DNA from: Saccharopolyspora aridisoli
Lineage (GTDB): Bacteria; Actinomycetota; Actinomycetes; Mycobacteriales; Pseudonocardiaceae
Direction: 5' to 3'
NCBI RefSeq assembly: GCF_004348445.1
Contig: NZ_SMKV01000005.1
Span: 171,956 to 235,955, forward strand
DNA: 64,000 nucleotides
A model generated the notes under the pieces. It was not told where the DNA came from. It searched no databases and worked only from the letters and a program-made list of their open reading frames with translations. The position numbers and the translations under genes were made by a program. Position 1 is the stretch's first letter. Each line of letters opens with the position of its first letter. This document shows, piece by piece, positions 43,684 to 53,242 of this stretch.

Positions 43684-44577
43684 ATGCAGGAATTCAGGGT
43701 CGATCGGCCGCTGGTGCTCGACGGCGGGTTGGCCACGGAGCTGGAGGCGATGGGGCACGAGCTCGCCGACGCGCTGTGGTCAGCACGCCTGCTGGCCGAC
43801 GCCCCGGAGGAGATCGTCGCCGCGCACGCCGCGTTCTACCGGGCGGGCGCCGACATCGCCACCACCGCCAGCTACCAGGCGTCGTACGAGGGCTTCGCCG
43901 AGCGCGGTCTCGACCGCGCCGGTGCCGAGCGGCTGCTGCGCCGCAGCGTCGAGCTGGCGCGGCTGGCGGGTGAGGTCGAGCCAGGCGAGAACCGGTGGGT
44001 CGCCGCCTCCATCGGTCCGTACGGCGCGACCCTCGCCGACGGCTCCGAATACCGGGGCGACTACGGGCTCACCAAGCACGAGCTGCGGGAGTTCCACATG
44101 CCGCGCTTGGAGACGCTGGCCGACGCGGCCCCGGACATCCTCGCGCTGGAGACCATCCCGGACGTCGAGGAAGCCGAGGTCCTGGTCGAAGCCGTCGCTG
44201 GCCTGGGAGTGCCGGCGTGGCTGTCGTTCACCGTCGACGGCGACCGGACCCGCGCCGGCCAACCGCTCGCCGACGCCTTCGCCATGGCCGGATCCGACGC
44301 GATCCACGCGATCGGGATCAACTGCTCGAATCCCGAGGACGTCCTACCCGCGCTCGAAACCGCCCGAGCCGCAACGGAAAAGCCGCTCGTCGCCTATCCC
44401 AACAGCGGCGAGGGGTGGGACGCCGAGCAGCACGCCTGGACCGGCGATCCTCGCCTGTCCCCGCGCCAGGCCCGCCAGTGGCGCGCAGCCGGCGCCATGC
44501 TCGTCGGCGGCTGCTGCCGAGTCCGACCCGAAGACATCACCGCAGTGGCGGAGGCCCTCCTCGACCCGGAGAGCTGA
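43684..44577 (+). CDS. mmuM: Homocysteine S-methyltransferase
   Basis: A 297-aa zinc enzyme that moves a methyl group, usually from S-methylmethionine, to homocysteine to give methionine. The zinc ligands are Cys in AIGINCSNPED and the vicinal pair in LVGGCCRVRPED. N-terminal LDGGLATELEAMG and the GADIATTASYQASYEGF block match the family. ATG 43684. Independent of the sugar operon upstream, from which it is separated by 110 bases with a hairpin-prone stretch (ACGCCGGG near 43635). Confidence 0.9.
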   Translation: MQEFRVDRPLVLDGGLATELEAMGHELADALWSARLLADAPEEIVAAHAAFYRAGADIATTASYQASYEGFAERGLDRAGAERLLRRSVELARLAGEVEPGENRWVAASIGPYGATLADGSEYRGDYGLTKHELREFHMPRLETLADAAPDILALETIPDVEEAEVLVEAVAGLGVPAWLSFTVDGDRTRAGQPLADAFAMAGSDAIHAIGINCSNPEDVLPALETARAATEKPLVAYPNSGEGWDAEQHAWTGDPRLSPRQARQWRAAGAMLVGGCCRVRPEDITAVAEALLDPES

Positions 44578-44579
44578 CC

Positions 44580-44719
44580 GGCGGAAACCGGTGGTGCTCC
44601 GAAGCTCAGCTGCTGGGGCTCACCACGCCACAAGATCGCGCTCCTCACCGTGACTCGAACGTCACCTACAACGCCCCACCCACCGAGTCCCAGCCGAACG
44701 GGCGGAAAACCGGTGGTGC
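44580..44719 (+). repeat. Short direct repeat in the mmuM-methyltransferase gap
   Basis: GGCGGAAACCGGTGGTGC (44580-44597) recurs as GGCGGAAAACCGGTGGTGC (44701-44719), 121 bases apart, filling a gap without genes. The second copy runs into a perfect CGGTGG-TGCG-CCACCG hairpin. They may be terminators or small regulatory RNAs. Confidence 0.4.
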
Positions 44720-44749
44720 GCCACCGCGGCGTTCGCCACCGTGGTCGTC

Positions 44750-45511
44750 ATGAGTGATGGCGAAATCACCAACGAAGAACCGACGTTCGACGCCGAGGGC
44801 CTTTTCGACGACGACTACCTGCACTTCTACGGCCCGCTGATCGACGAACGCGCTCAGGCCGAGTCGGAGTTCGTGTCCCAGCTGCTCGGCGTCTCACCAG
44901 GCGATGAGGTCCTGGACCTGGCCTGCGGGCACGGCAGGCTGGCCAACCGGCTGGCCGCGATGGGCTGTCGGGTCACCGGCCTGGACAGCTCCGCCACGTT
45001 CCTGCGACGCGCCCGCGCGGATGCCGCCGAACTCGGCGTGGAGGTCACCTACGTCGACGGGGACATGCGAGAACTTCCCTGGCAGGAGCGCTTCGACGCG
45101 GCGCTGAACTGGTTCACCGCCTTCGGCTACTTCTCCGACGCGGGCAACCGCCAGGTGCTCTCGGAGGTCCATCGCGCGCTGCGGCCAGGCGGGCGGTTCG
45201 CGGTGGAGCTGAACAACATCGTCGAACTGCTCCCCCGCTACCGGGCTCAGGTGGTGCACGAGGTCGGCGACGACATGATGATCGACCACCACCGCTTGGA
45301 CCCGCTGACCATGCGCTCGATCGTCGAGCGGGTGGTGCTCCGGGGTGGCCAGGTCCGCCGCGTCCCCCACGCGGTCCGCATGTTCACCGCGCCGGAGCTG
45401 CGCGACTGGCTGCACCAGGCGGGTTTCACCGACGTCTCGTTCCGCGGCGAGGACGGTGGAGCCCTCAGCACCGCGCACCGCCGCATGATCGCGCTCGCCA
45501 CCCGGGCATGA
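44750..45511 (+). CDS. Class I SAM-dependent methyltransferase
   Basis: A 253-aa Rossmann-fold methyltransferase; SAM-binding motif I VLDLACGHGRLANRLAAMG, motif II VTGLDSSATFLRRA and the post-I region VTYVDGDMRELPWQERFD are clear. The C-terminal part resembles the family that methylates small molecules (LDPLTMRSIVERVVLRGGQ). ATG 44750, with GTG 44741 as alternative. Substrate unknown; adjacency to a homocysteine methyltransferase is suggestive of methyl-cycle genes but not specific. Confidence 0.82.
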   Translation: MSDGEITNEEPTFDAEGLFDDDYLHFYGPLIDERAQAESEFVSQLLGVSPGDEVLDLACGHGRLANRLAAMGCRVTGLDSSATFLRRARADAAELGVEVTYVDGDMRELPWQERFDAALNWFTAFGYFSDAGNRQVLSEVHRALRPGGRFAVELNNIVELLPRYRAQVVHEVGDDMMIDHHRLDPLTMRSIVERVVLRGGQVRRVPHAVRMFTAPELRDWLHQAGFTDVSFRGEDGGALSTAHRRMIALATRA

Positions 45512-45524
45512 GGGCGGCCAGGTC

Positions 45525-45564
45525 GGTGGGGGTGGAAGTCCGAGCCGGCGCTTCGACCCCCACC
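45525..45564. terminator. Bidirectional hairpin terminator
   Basis: A 9-bp G-rich stem (45525-45533 with 45556-45564, loop of 22 that can form further pairs) between converging genes. Confidence 0.6.
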
Positions 45565-45568
45565 GCGC

Positions 45569-46744
45569 TCAGCCGTGCAGGACCGAGGTGGGGATCGCGT
45601 AGCCGCGGACCCGTTGCGGGTGGTCTCCGACGGGAATGCGAGCCGCCTCCTCGGTGGCGTTGAAGTCGACCACCGAGATGTCGTCGCTGTCGCTGTTGGA
45701 CAGGAAGCAGTACTGGCCGTTCGGGCTGGTCGCGGCCCAGTACGGCTTCTTGCCGACCGGCACGATGGCGTCGGTGGTCAGCGACGGGACCGACACGATG
45801 GCCGCGTAGTCCGAGATCGTGCCCGCGTCGCAGAGCTTGGTGCCGTCGGCGTTGGCGCTGAGGCCGTGGTGCGCGGAGTCCAGCGGGTAGTCCTCGCGCT
45901 TCATCTGCTGCGCGTCCTCGGACAGCGGCAGGTGCACGGTTCGGGTGACCCGCTTCTCCTCGAGGCTGTACTCGACGAAGCCGTTGTGGAACGACAGCTG
46001 CGCGTACATCGTCTTGCCGTCGGGGGTCACCAGGAACGGCCGGATGCCGACGCCGAAGTCGATGGTGTCGCGGACCTGCTGGGTCTCGGCGTCCACGATG
46101 GTCAGCTGCCGCTTGCCCTTGAGGCCGTCCAGCGCCGGGTCGTCGGGCATGACCACGCGGCCGATGGTGGCGTTGTACAGCGTCTTCCCATCGGCGGAGT
46201 AGCGGTTCTCGTGCGGGAAGTCGCCGGTTGGGAAGCTGCCGGTGACCGAGCCGTCGGCGGGGTCGAGCAGTTGCACGATGTTGGCGGTGGTCGCCGAGAC
46301 CGCCAGTTCGGTGCCGTCCGGGGACAGCGCCATGTGGTCGGACCGGTAGCCCTCGACGGGGGTGCGCCAGATCTGCTCACCCGTGGCGATCTCGTAGGCA
46401 GCCACGTCGCCGAGGCTGGGTCGCGAGACGTACATCGTCTTGCCGTCCGGGGATACCGCGATGTCGTCGACCAGCTGGTCGTGGCCCTCGCCCGCGGTTT
46501 CGCGGATGATCAGCATCGCCGCGTGCTGGTCCGGGGTCATCTCGCGCAGCCGCTGGTCGAGGTCCGGGACCACGTTGACGCGCTGGTACTTGTCGAAGTC
46601 GGCGGCGTCGAGCAGGTCGACGGTGCCGTCCCAGTTGTTGCCGACGAACATCACGTCGCGCCGCTCGTCAGCGGTCGCGGAGGCCGGTACCGCCGCGAGC
46701 GCGATGAGCGCGGCCGCGCCCACCGCCCAAATCCTGTGTCGCAT
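45569..46744 (-). CDS. Secreted seven-bladed beta-propeller (YVTN-like) protein
   Basis: A 391-aa exported protein: signal peptide (WAVGAAALIALAAVPASA, cut after ATA-DERR) and repeats of the YVTN/WD-type propeller: DDIAVSPDGKTMYVSRP, DHMALSPDGTELAVSATTAN, PFLVTPDGKTMYAQ and AATSPNGQYCFLSNSDSDDI are four of them. No catalytic motif. ATG 46744; an ORF extension upstream reads through a terminator. It lies between a methyltransferase and the amylase, divergent from neither, and could be a cell-surface binding protein. Confidence 0.78.
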   Translation of the reverse strand: MRHRIWAVGAAALIALAAVPASATADERRDVMFVGNNWDGTVDLLDAADFDKYQRVNVVPDLDQRLREMTPDQHAAMLIIRETAGEGHDQLVDDIAVSPDGKTMYVSRPSLGDVAAYEIATGEQIWRTPVEGYRSDHMALSPDGTELAVSATTANIVQLLDPADGSVTGSFPTGDFPHENRYSADGKTLYNATIGRVVMPDDPALDGLKGKRQLTIVDAETQQVRDTIDFGVGIRPFLVTPDGKTMYAQLSFHNGFVEYSLEEKRVTRTVHLPLSEDAQQMKREDYPLDSAHHGLSANADGTKLCDAGTISDYAAIVSVPSLTTDAIVPVGKKPYWAATSPNGQYCFLSNSDSDDISVVDFNATEEAARIPVGDHPQRVRGYAIPTSVLHG

Positions 46745-46810
46745 CCGAATCGCCCCTTCCTGCCCATGTGGGATCAACACCCCAACGAACATGAGATCAA
46801 TTCGGATATG

Positions 46811-46860
46811 CCCGGCGCGCAGGAGTTCGGCAAAAGCATCCGAACAGCCCACGCGCCGGG
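46811..46860 (-). terminator. Nested-hairpin terminator after amylase
   Basis: A 9-bp outer stem (46811-46819 with 46852-46860) and a 6-bp inner stem (46825-46830 with 46840-46845), six bases past the amylase stop. Confidence 0.7.
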
Positions 46861-46866
46861 CGTCGA

Positions 46867-48315
46867 TCAGCCGAGCTTTGCTCCGGCGTGCAGTGCGACA
46901 CCGGAGTTCGCGGCCACCGTCGCGGTGAACTTCCCGTCGTCACCAACTTCGACGGTCTGCCCGGTGCAGGAACCGTTCGAGAGCTCACCGGACATCACGT
47001 CGCAGTAGCTGCCCGCGGGCAACGAGGTCTGGAAGGCCTGCGAGAGCTCACCGCCTTCGCGGTTGATCGCCACGAAGCCCTTGTCCTGGCGGCCGAACGC
47101 GATCTGACCGCCGCCGTTGTCCCACCAGTCGGTGAGCGGAGCCCCCTGGACAGCGTTGTGGAACCCGGCCATCCCGGCGATGATCGGCCGCCGGTGCTCG
47201 CACACCCACGCGGGGTCGTCGCAGCTCGCGGGCTTGGTCGTGCCGTCGGCCTCCGCGGGCGGACCCTGCTCGGAGTTGTCGAAGGCGAAGCTCGAGATCA
47301 GCTGCGGCGTGCCGTAGGGGTAGGCGAGCTCGAAGGCCACCGCCAGGTCGTAGGCCGTGCCGTCCTTGTAGGTCAGCGTCGGCGAACTCCGCTGGGTGTC
47401 GTGGTTGTCGATGAACACCACGGCCTGGTCAGCAGGCAGCGGCATCTCGTTGGTGAAGCCGTCGAGCTGCTCCAACGAGCCGTTCTTGAACGCGTCGCTG
47501 ACCTTGCCCTGGTAGGCGAACTCGGTGACGTCACCGTTGCCGGCGTACTCGCCCGCCGTGGTGGTGGAGTCGGCGATGACCTCCTGGAACACGTAGGGCT
47601 TCTGGTCCGTACCGGGAACGGTGTTCAGACCGCCGAAGATCGCGCCGACGTCCTCCGGCGGCATGTGCTTGACCCCGTCGACCCTGAACCCGGACACGCC
47701 CAGGCTGATCAGGTCGTTGAGGTACTTGATCTCGGACTGGCGGACCCAGTCGCTCTCGGTCTTGAGGTCGGCGAGCCCCACGAGCTCGCAGTTCCGGACC
47801 TCCCACTTGTCGTTGTAGTTGGAGATGTCCCTGCGGCATTCGTGGAAATCCGCGTCCGAATAGGTTCCGGGGTAGTCGTACTTGGTGAACTCCGAACCCG
47901 CGCTGCCCGGGTGGTCGCCGTCGGAACCGGCCATGTGGTTGACCACGGCGTCGGCGTAGATCTGCACGCCGGCGTCGTTGCAGGTCTTGACCATGTTGGC
48001 GAACTGCTCGCGGTTCCCGCGGCGGGTTTCGAGCTGGTAGCTGACCGGTTGGTAGTCCTGGTACCAGGGGTGCCCGGCCTCGGGGAGCACGATGTGCTCC
48101 TGCGGCGGAGACACCTGGACCGCGCCGAATCCCTTCGGCCCCAGGAAGTTGGTGCACTCACTCGCGACCGAATCCCACGGCCACTGGAACATCTGGATGA
48201 TCGGCCCGGCCACGGGGGCGGTGGCCGGCGCCGGAGCGCGTTCCTGGCCGAACGCGGCGGGCACCAGGGCGGTGCCGACCACGGTCACGGCCAGCGCTAG
48301 CACCGTTGATCGCAT
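46867..48315 (-). CDS. amyA: Secreted alpha-amylase, GH13
   Basis: A 482-aa exported alpha-amylase that hydrolyses starch outside the cell. Signal peptide MRSTVLALAVTVVGTALVPA ends in AFG-QE. GH13 regions: YADAVVNHMAG, SGFRVDGVKHM (nucleophile Asp), YVFQEVIADST (acid/base Glu) and VVFIDNHDTQR. The last ~90 residues form the all-beta C domain (AINREGGELSQAFQT). ATG 48315 has AAGGAG six bases upstream; upstream ATGs are less well placed. Two operator-like sites upstream match those in the lacI/malE gap, so it is probably in the same regulon. Confidence 0.92.
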   Translation of the reverse strand: MRSTVLALAVTVVGTALVPAAFGQERAPAPATAPVAGPIIQMFQWPWDSVASECTNFLGPKGFGAVQVSPPQEHIVLPEAGHPWYQDYQPVSYQLETRRGNREQFANMVKTCNDAGVQIYADAVVNHMAGSDGDHPGSAGSEFTKYDYPGTYSDADFHECRRDISNYNDKWEVRNCELVGLADLKTESDWVRQSEIKYLNDLISLGVSGFRVDGVKHMPPEDVGAIFGGLNTVPGTDQKPYVFQEVIADSTTTAGEYAGNGDVTEFAYQGKVSDAFKNGSLEQLDGFTNEMPLPADQAVVFIDNHDTQRSSPTLTYKDGTAYDLAVAFELAYPYGTPQLISSFAFDNSEQGPPAEADGTTKPASCDDPAWVCEHRRPIIAGMAGFHNAVQGAPLTDWWDNGGGQIAFGRQDKGFVAINREGGELSQAFQTSLPAGSYCDVMSGELSNGSCTGQTVEVGDDGKFTATVAANSGVALHAGAKLG

Positions 48316-48399
48316 TGACATTCTCCTTCGCATCGCCTGCGATGAGCCATCTCCTCGATCACATGTTCTTGCGCAGGTAAAGTCAATAAGCCAACGGAA

Positions 48400-48447
48400 C
48401 CAGCAATTTGCCAGCAATAACACTTCGCAAATCCTTGCAACGAAGTG
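48400..48447. promoter_or_regulatory. Candidate operator pair upstream of amylase
   Basis: CCAGCAATTTGCCA (48400-48413; on the minus strand TGGCAAATTGCTGG) and CGCAAATCCTTGCAACG (48426-48442), which lies inside a CACTTCG/CGAAGTG dyad (48421-48427, 48441-48447). Both fit the GCAAA-N3-TTGC pattern of the lacI/malE gap. Confidence 0.45.
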
Positions 48448-48468
48448 CGAGCAACGGTTGCTTGGGGT

Positions 48469-49836
<1,368 letters not shown>

Positions 49837-50202
49837 TCAGTGGAACGAGTCGCCGCAGGCGCACGATCCGCCGGCGTTGGGGTTGTCGATCGTGAAGCCC
49901 TGCTTCTCGATGGAGTCGACGAAGTCGATGACCGCGCCCTCCACGTACGGGGCGCTCATCCGGTCGACGACCACGCCGAGGCCCTCGAAGTCGCGGCGCG
50001 CGTCGCCGTCGAGGCTGCGCTCGTCGAAGAAGAGCTGGTAGCGCAGACCGGCGCAGCCACCCGGCTGGACGGCGATGCGCAGGTGCATGTCGTCGCGACC
50101 CTCCTGGTCCAGCAGCGCCTTGGCCTTCTGGGCAGCAGAGTCGGTCAGCGTGACACCGTGGGCAGGCGCCTCGGTCTCGGTAACAGTGTTCGGGGCGGTC
50201 AT
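49837..50202 (-). CDS. erpA: A-type iron-sulfur cluster insertion protein
   Basis: A 121-aa A-type carrier that delivers Fe-S clusters to apoproteins, equivalent to Rv2204c. The three cluster cysteines are in QPGGCAGLRYQL and GGSCACGDSFH (C...CxC). ATG 50202 has GAGGGAG six bases upstream. Proximity to respiratory and aminotransferase genes is conserved in related genomes. Confidence 0.93.
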   Translation of the reverse strand: MTAPNTVTETEAPAHGVTLTDSAAQKAKALLDQEGRDDMHLRIAVQPGGCAGLRYQLFFDERSLDGDARRDFEGLGVVVDRMSAPYVEGAVIDFVDSIEKQGFTIDNPNAGGSCACGDSFH

Positions 50203-50413
50203 GGACACTCCCTCGTGGTCTCGCTCTCCGATTCCGGCGTGACGTTCAACCACGACCGGACCCGGGGTATTCCCGCGGGCGAACCCGGGGACGTTGTTGT
50301 CTCCTCCCTACATGGTGGCACAAGCACGGCCGGATCAGGTGTGACGTGGATGGTGCAGGGCGAACCGGGCGGTCTCCTGCAAGCCCGTTCGACGCGTCGA
50401 ATAACCTGGAGGT

Positions 50414-51052
50414 GTGAGGTTCCTTCGCCGCAGCAGCGCTGAGCAGACCGCAAGCACGGACTCCGAGAACGACGCAGAGCAGTCCGCGGAGGAGCGCGCG
50501 CAGAATCACACCCCCAAGAAGGGGAAGCCGACGCCCTCGCGACGCGATGCGGAGGGCAGGCGGCGCGGCCCGGTCCCGCCGCCGCCGATGACGCAGCGCG
50601 AAGCCGTCAAGCGAGCACGGGGCAACAAGGACGAGCGCCGCAAGGCCGCCACCGAGCGCCGCGAGCGCATGATGCAGGGCGACGACCGCTACCTGATGCC
50701 GCGCGACAAGGGCCCAGTCCGCGCCCACGTCCGCGACCTGGTCGACACCCGCAGGCACCTGATGGGCCTGTTCATGCCGCTGGTGCTGATCGTCTTCGCG
50801 ACCACGCTGGCGCAGAACATGGTCATCCAGCAGTACGCGACGCTGTTCTGCCTGGCCCTGCTGATCATGATGGTCGTCGAGGGTTCGCTGCTGGGCCGCT
50901 ACGTCAACAAGCGGGTCCGCGCCAAGTTCCCGGACCACAAGGACCGGCCGTTCTCGCTGGGCTGGTACGCCTTCACCCGAGCCATGCAGATCCGCAAGCT
51001 CCGCGTCCCGCGCCCCCGCTACACCCCCAAGGACATCGCCAAGATCGGCTGA
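50414..51052 (+). CDS. DUF3043 membrane protein (Rv2206-like)
   Basis: A 212-aa protein of unknown function: a basic, Arg/Lys/Glu-rich cytoplasmic N-terminal half, including RREAVKRARGNKDERR-like patches, then two membrane helices (LMGLFMPLVLIVFATTLA and TLFCLALLIMMVVEGSLLG) and a short basic tail. GTG 50414 is nearly adjacent to GGAGG (50408-50412), unusually close, so the true start could lie further in. It matches Rv2206 in position, before cobT-cobS. Confidence 0.8.
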   Translation: MRFLRRSSAEQTASTDSENDAEQSAEERAQNHTPKKGKPTPSRRDAEGRRRGPVPPPPMTQREAVKRARGNKDERRKAATERRERMMQGDDRYLMPRDKGPVRAHVRDLVDTRRHLMGLFMPLVLIVFATTLAQNMVIQQYATLFCLALLIMMVVEGSLLGRYVNKRVRAKFPDHKDRPFSLGWYAFTRAMQIRKLRVPRPRYTPKDIAKIG

Positions 51053-51073
51053 TCCTCGCTTCGCGTCGTGCCC

Positions 51074-51088
51074 GTCTCAAGATGAGAC
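51074..51088. promoter_or_regulatory. GTCTCA dyad upstream of glycerol dehydrogenase
   Basis: GTCTCA-AGA-TGAGAC is a perfect 6+3+6 inverted repeat about 80 bases before the dehydrogenase gene. It fits a regulator dimer site; such GTCTCA/TGAGAC dyads are also typical of GAF-Fis activators in actinobacteria, but this is inference. Confidence 0.4.
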
Positions 51089-51168
51089 ACGCTCACGTGG
51101 CACCTGTGGTACCGGGGTTCTTACGCTCGGCCGACCAGCCACCGCAATGAGCCCCGAGGGAGCGGACC

Positions 51169-52314
51169 ATGGTCCAGCCGATTCGCACGATGATCAGTCC
51201 CGGTCGCTACGTCCAAGGCAGGGGCGCCATCCACCAGCTCGGTCAGCACCTCGCCCACCTCGGCTCGACACCGCTCCTGGTCGCCGACGGGGCGGTGTGG
51301 GGATTCGTCGGTCACGACGTGGAGGCGTCGCTGACCGAGGCCGGGCTTCCCGTCGACCGCCGGGACTTCGGCGGGATCCCGAGCGCGAGGGAGGTGGACC
51401 GGCTCGTCGCCGAGATCACCTCGTCCGGTGCCGACGTCGCGGTCGCGATTGGCGGCGGTAGCACCATCGACGCCGTCAAGGCCGCCGGTCACCTCGCCGG
51501 GGTCCGCTGGGCGAACGCGCCCACGGTGGCCTCGACCGATGCACCGTGCAGCGCGCTGTCGGTCATCTACACCGAGGACGGCGAGTTCGAGGCTTACCGG
51601 TTCTTCCCGCGCAACCCCGACCTGGTCCTGGTCGATTCGCAGGTCGTCGCCAACGCCCCCGCGGAGTTCCTGATCGCCGGTGTCGGCGACGCGCTGGCCA
51701 CCTGGCTGGAGGCCCGCGCCACAGCCCAGTCGGGCTCGAAGACGATGGCCGGGGGCCTGCCCACGCTCACCGGCACCGCGCTGGCGAAGCTCAGCTGGGA
51801 CGTGCTCTGGGAGAACGCGCTGCCGGCCATCGACGCCGTGCGCGACCACCAGGTCACCCCAGCGGTCGAGAAGGTGATCGAGGCGAACACGCTGCTGTCC
51901 GGCCTGGGGTTCGAATCGGGCGGGCTCGCCGCAGCGCACGCGATCCACAACGGCCTGACCGCAGTGGCCGCCACGCACGGCCTCGCTCACGGCCAGAAGG
52001 TCAACCTGGGCTCGGTCGCGCAACTCGTCCTGGAGGGCGCCACACCCGGTGACCTGCGCGCATTCATCGAGTTCACCACGACGGTCGGGCTGCCCACCAC
52101 GCTCACCGAGGTCGGCATCAAGCCAGACGACACCGAGTCGGTGCGAGCGGTCGCCACCGCAGCAACCGCCGAAGGCGAAACGATCCACTCGATGCCCTTC
52201 GAGGTGACCGCGGACGACGTCGCAGCAGCCCTCACCTCCATCGACCGCCACGCCACCAAGATCCGCGAGAACGCCAAGCTCCCCGCCCCCAAGCCGTACA
52301 CCGCCAAGCACTAA
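51169..52314 (+). CDS. gldA: Iron-containing glycerol dehydrogenase family protein
   Basis: A 381-aa member of the Fe/Zn-dependent alcohol dehydrogenase family. NAD-binding VAIGGGSTIDAVKAAGHLAG, and metal ligands in AGVGDALATWLEAR (Asp), LAAAHAIHNGL and THGLAHGQKV (His) match GldA, which oxidises glycerol to dihydroxyacetone. Preceded by a dyad, followed by the left copy of the 49-nt repeat. No dihydroxyacetone kinase nearby. It has no counterpart in the M. tuberculosis order at this point, so it is likely an insertion between Rv2206 and cobT. Confidence 0.88.
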   Translation: MVQPIRTMISPGRYVQGRGAIHQLGQHLAHLGSTPLLVADGAVWGFVGHDVEASLTEAGLPVDRRDFGGIPSAREVDRLVAEITSSGADVAVAIGGGSTIDAVKAAGHLAGVRWANAPTVASTDAPCSALSVIYTEDGEFEAYRFFPRNPDLVLVDSQVVANAPAEFLIAGVGDALATWLEARATAQSGSKTMAGGLPTLTGTALAKLSWDVLWENALPAIDAVRDHQVTPAVEKVIEANTLLSGLGFESGGLAAAHAIHNGLTAVAATHGLAHGQKVNLGSVAQLVLEGATPGDLRAFIEFTTTVGLPTTLTEVGIKPDDTESVRAVATAATAEGETIHSMPFEVTADDVAAALTSIDRHATKIRENAKLPAPKPYTAKH

Positions 52315-52506
52315 CGGGTAGGCCCCAGTCAGGCACGTCCTCCGGGAAGGCACTCGCTACCCAGCAGTGCGGTACTGCCTTGCGCAGCCTCACCCATCGG
52401 ATGGTGGTCGGGTCCGACGACTCCGGGACGGCCACATTCGGGAACCGCCTCGTTCGCGACCATGCGCCGGGGTTCTTGCCGACGTCGTTCGCCCCGGGGC
52501 GGTCGT

Positions 52507-52555
52507 GGTCCGAACCGTCCATGATCGATGTCCGATGTGCCCGGTCAGTTCGGAC
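52507..52555. repeat. 49-nt inverted repeat, left copy
   Basis: Lies in a 339-base gap without genes between gldA and cobU. The first 25 bases are identical to the reverse complement of 55095-55119; the whole 49 bases match at about 44 positions. The unit has inverted ends (GTCCGAAC and GTTCGGAC), so each copy can fold as a hairpin. Confidence 0.75.
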
Positions 52556-52653
52556 CTCCGAACCGCCTCCGCTGAGCGCGGGCACCACTGGGCCGGTTGA
52601 GGCCGGTCCGCCCCCGGGTACGGTCTCGGCGGTTGTTGAGCGGGAGGTCTTTC

Positions 52654-53193
52654 GTGCGGTCGTTGGTGTTGGGTGGGGCTCGGTCCGGGAAGTCGGCGCA
52701 TGCCGAGGGGTTGGTGCCCGAGGACGCTGCGGTGACCTACGTGGCCACTTCGCGGCGGAATCCTTCGGACGCCGAGTGGAACGAGCGGATCGCCAAGCAC
52801 GTGGCGCGGCGGCCGGACAGCTGGCGGACCGTGGAAGCGCCGGATTCGGAGTCGCTGCGGCGGGTCCTCGCCGAGGCCGCCGGAGGTGACCCCGTGCTGG
52901 TGGATGATCTGGCCACCTGGCTGACCGGGGTGCTCGACGACGCCGGGGCCTGGGAGCGCGACCCGGCCGCGCTGGACGTCGTCGCATCGCACTGCGACGC
53001 GCTGGTCGAGGCCGTGTCGGCGAGCGCCGCGCGTGTCGTGCTGGTGTCGGCGGAGGTCGGCCTCGGCGTCGTGCCCGGGACCCGGTCTGGAAGGCTGTTC
53101 CGGGACGAGCTCGGCTCGCTCAACGCCCGGTTGGCGGCGGTGTGCGACGAGGTGCTGCTGCTGGTCGCCGGATGTCCTCTGCGGATCCGGTGA
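52654..53193 (+). CDS. cobU: Adenosylcobinamide kinase / guanylyltransferase
   Basis: A 179-aa bifunctional enzyme of the late cobalamin pathway (kinase and GMP transfer on adenosylcobinamide). P-loop LVLGGARSGKSAHAEGL at the N-terminus and VDDLATWLTGVLDD, the CobU Walker-B-like block. GTG 52654 has GGGAGG six bases upstream. First gene of cobU-cobT-cobS; 50 bases before cobT. Confidence 0.9.
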   Translation: MRSLVLGGARSGKSAHAEGLVPEDAAVTYVATSRRNPSDAEWNERIAKHVARRPDSWRTVEAPDSESLRRVLAEAAGGDPVLVDDLATWLTGVLDDAGAWERDPAALDVVASHCDALVEAVSASAARVVLVSAEVGLGVVPGTRSGRLFRDELGSLNARLAAVCDEVLLLVAGCPLRIR

Positions 53194-53242
53194 GCCGCCA
53201 GTACCCCGCTGAGCTGCAGTTTTTTGAACACGGAGGTTTCGC

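Noticed and set aside
52315..52653. Cobalamin riboswitch upstream of cobU
   Set aside because: A CACCACTGGG string near 52580 superficially resembles a piece of the B12 element, but the other conserved boxes are not visible and the region is dominated by the 49-nt repeat.
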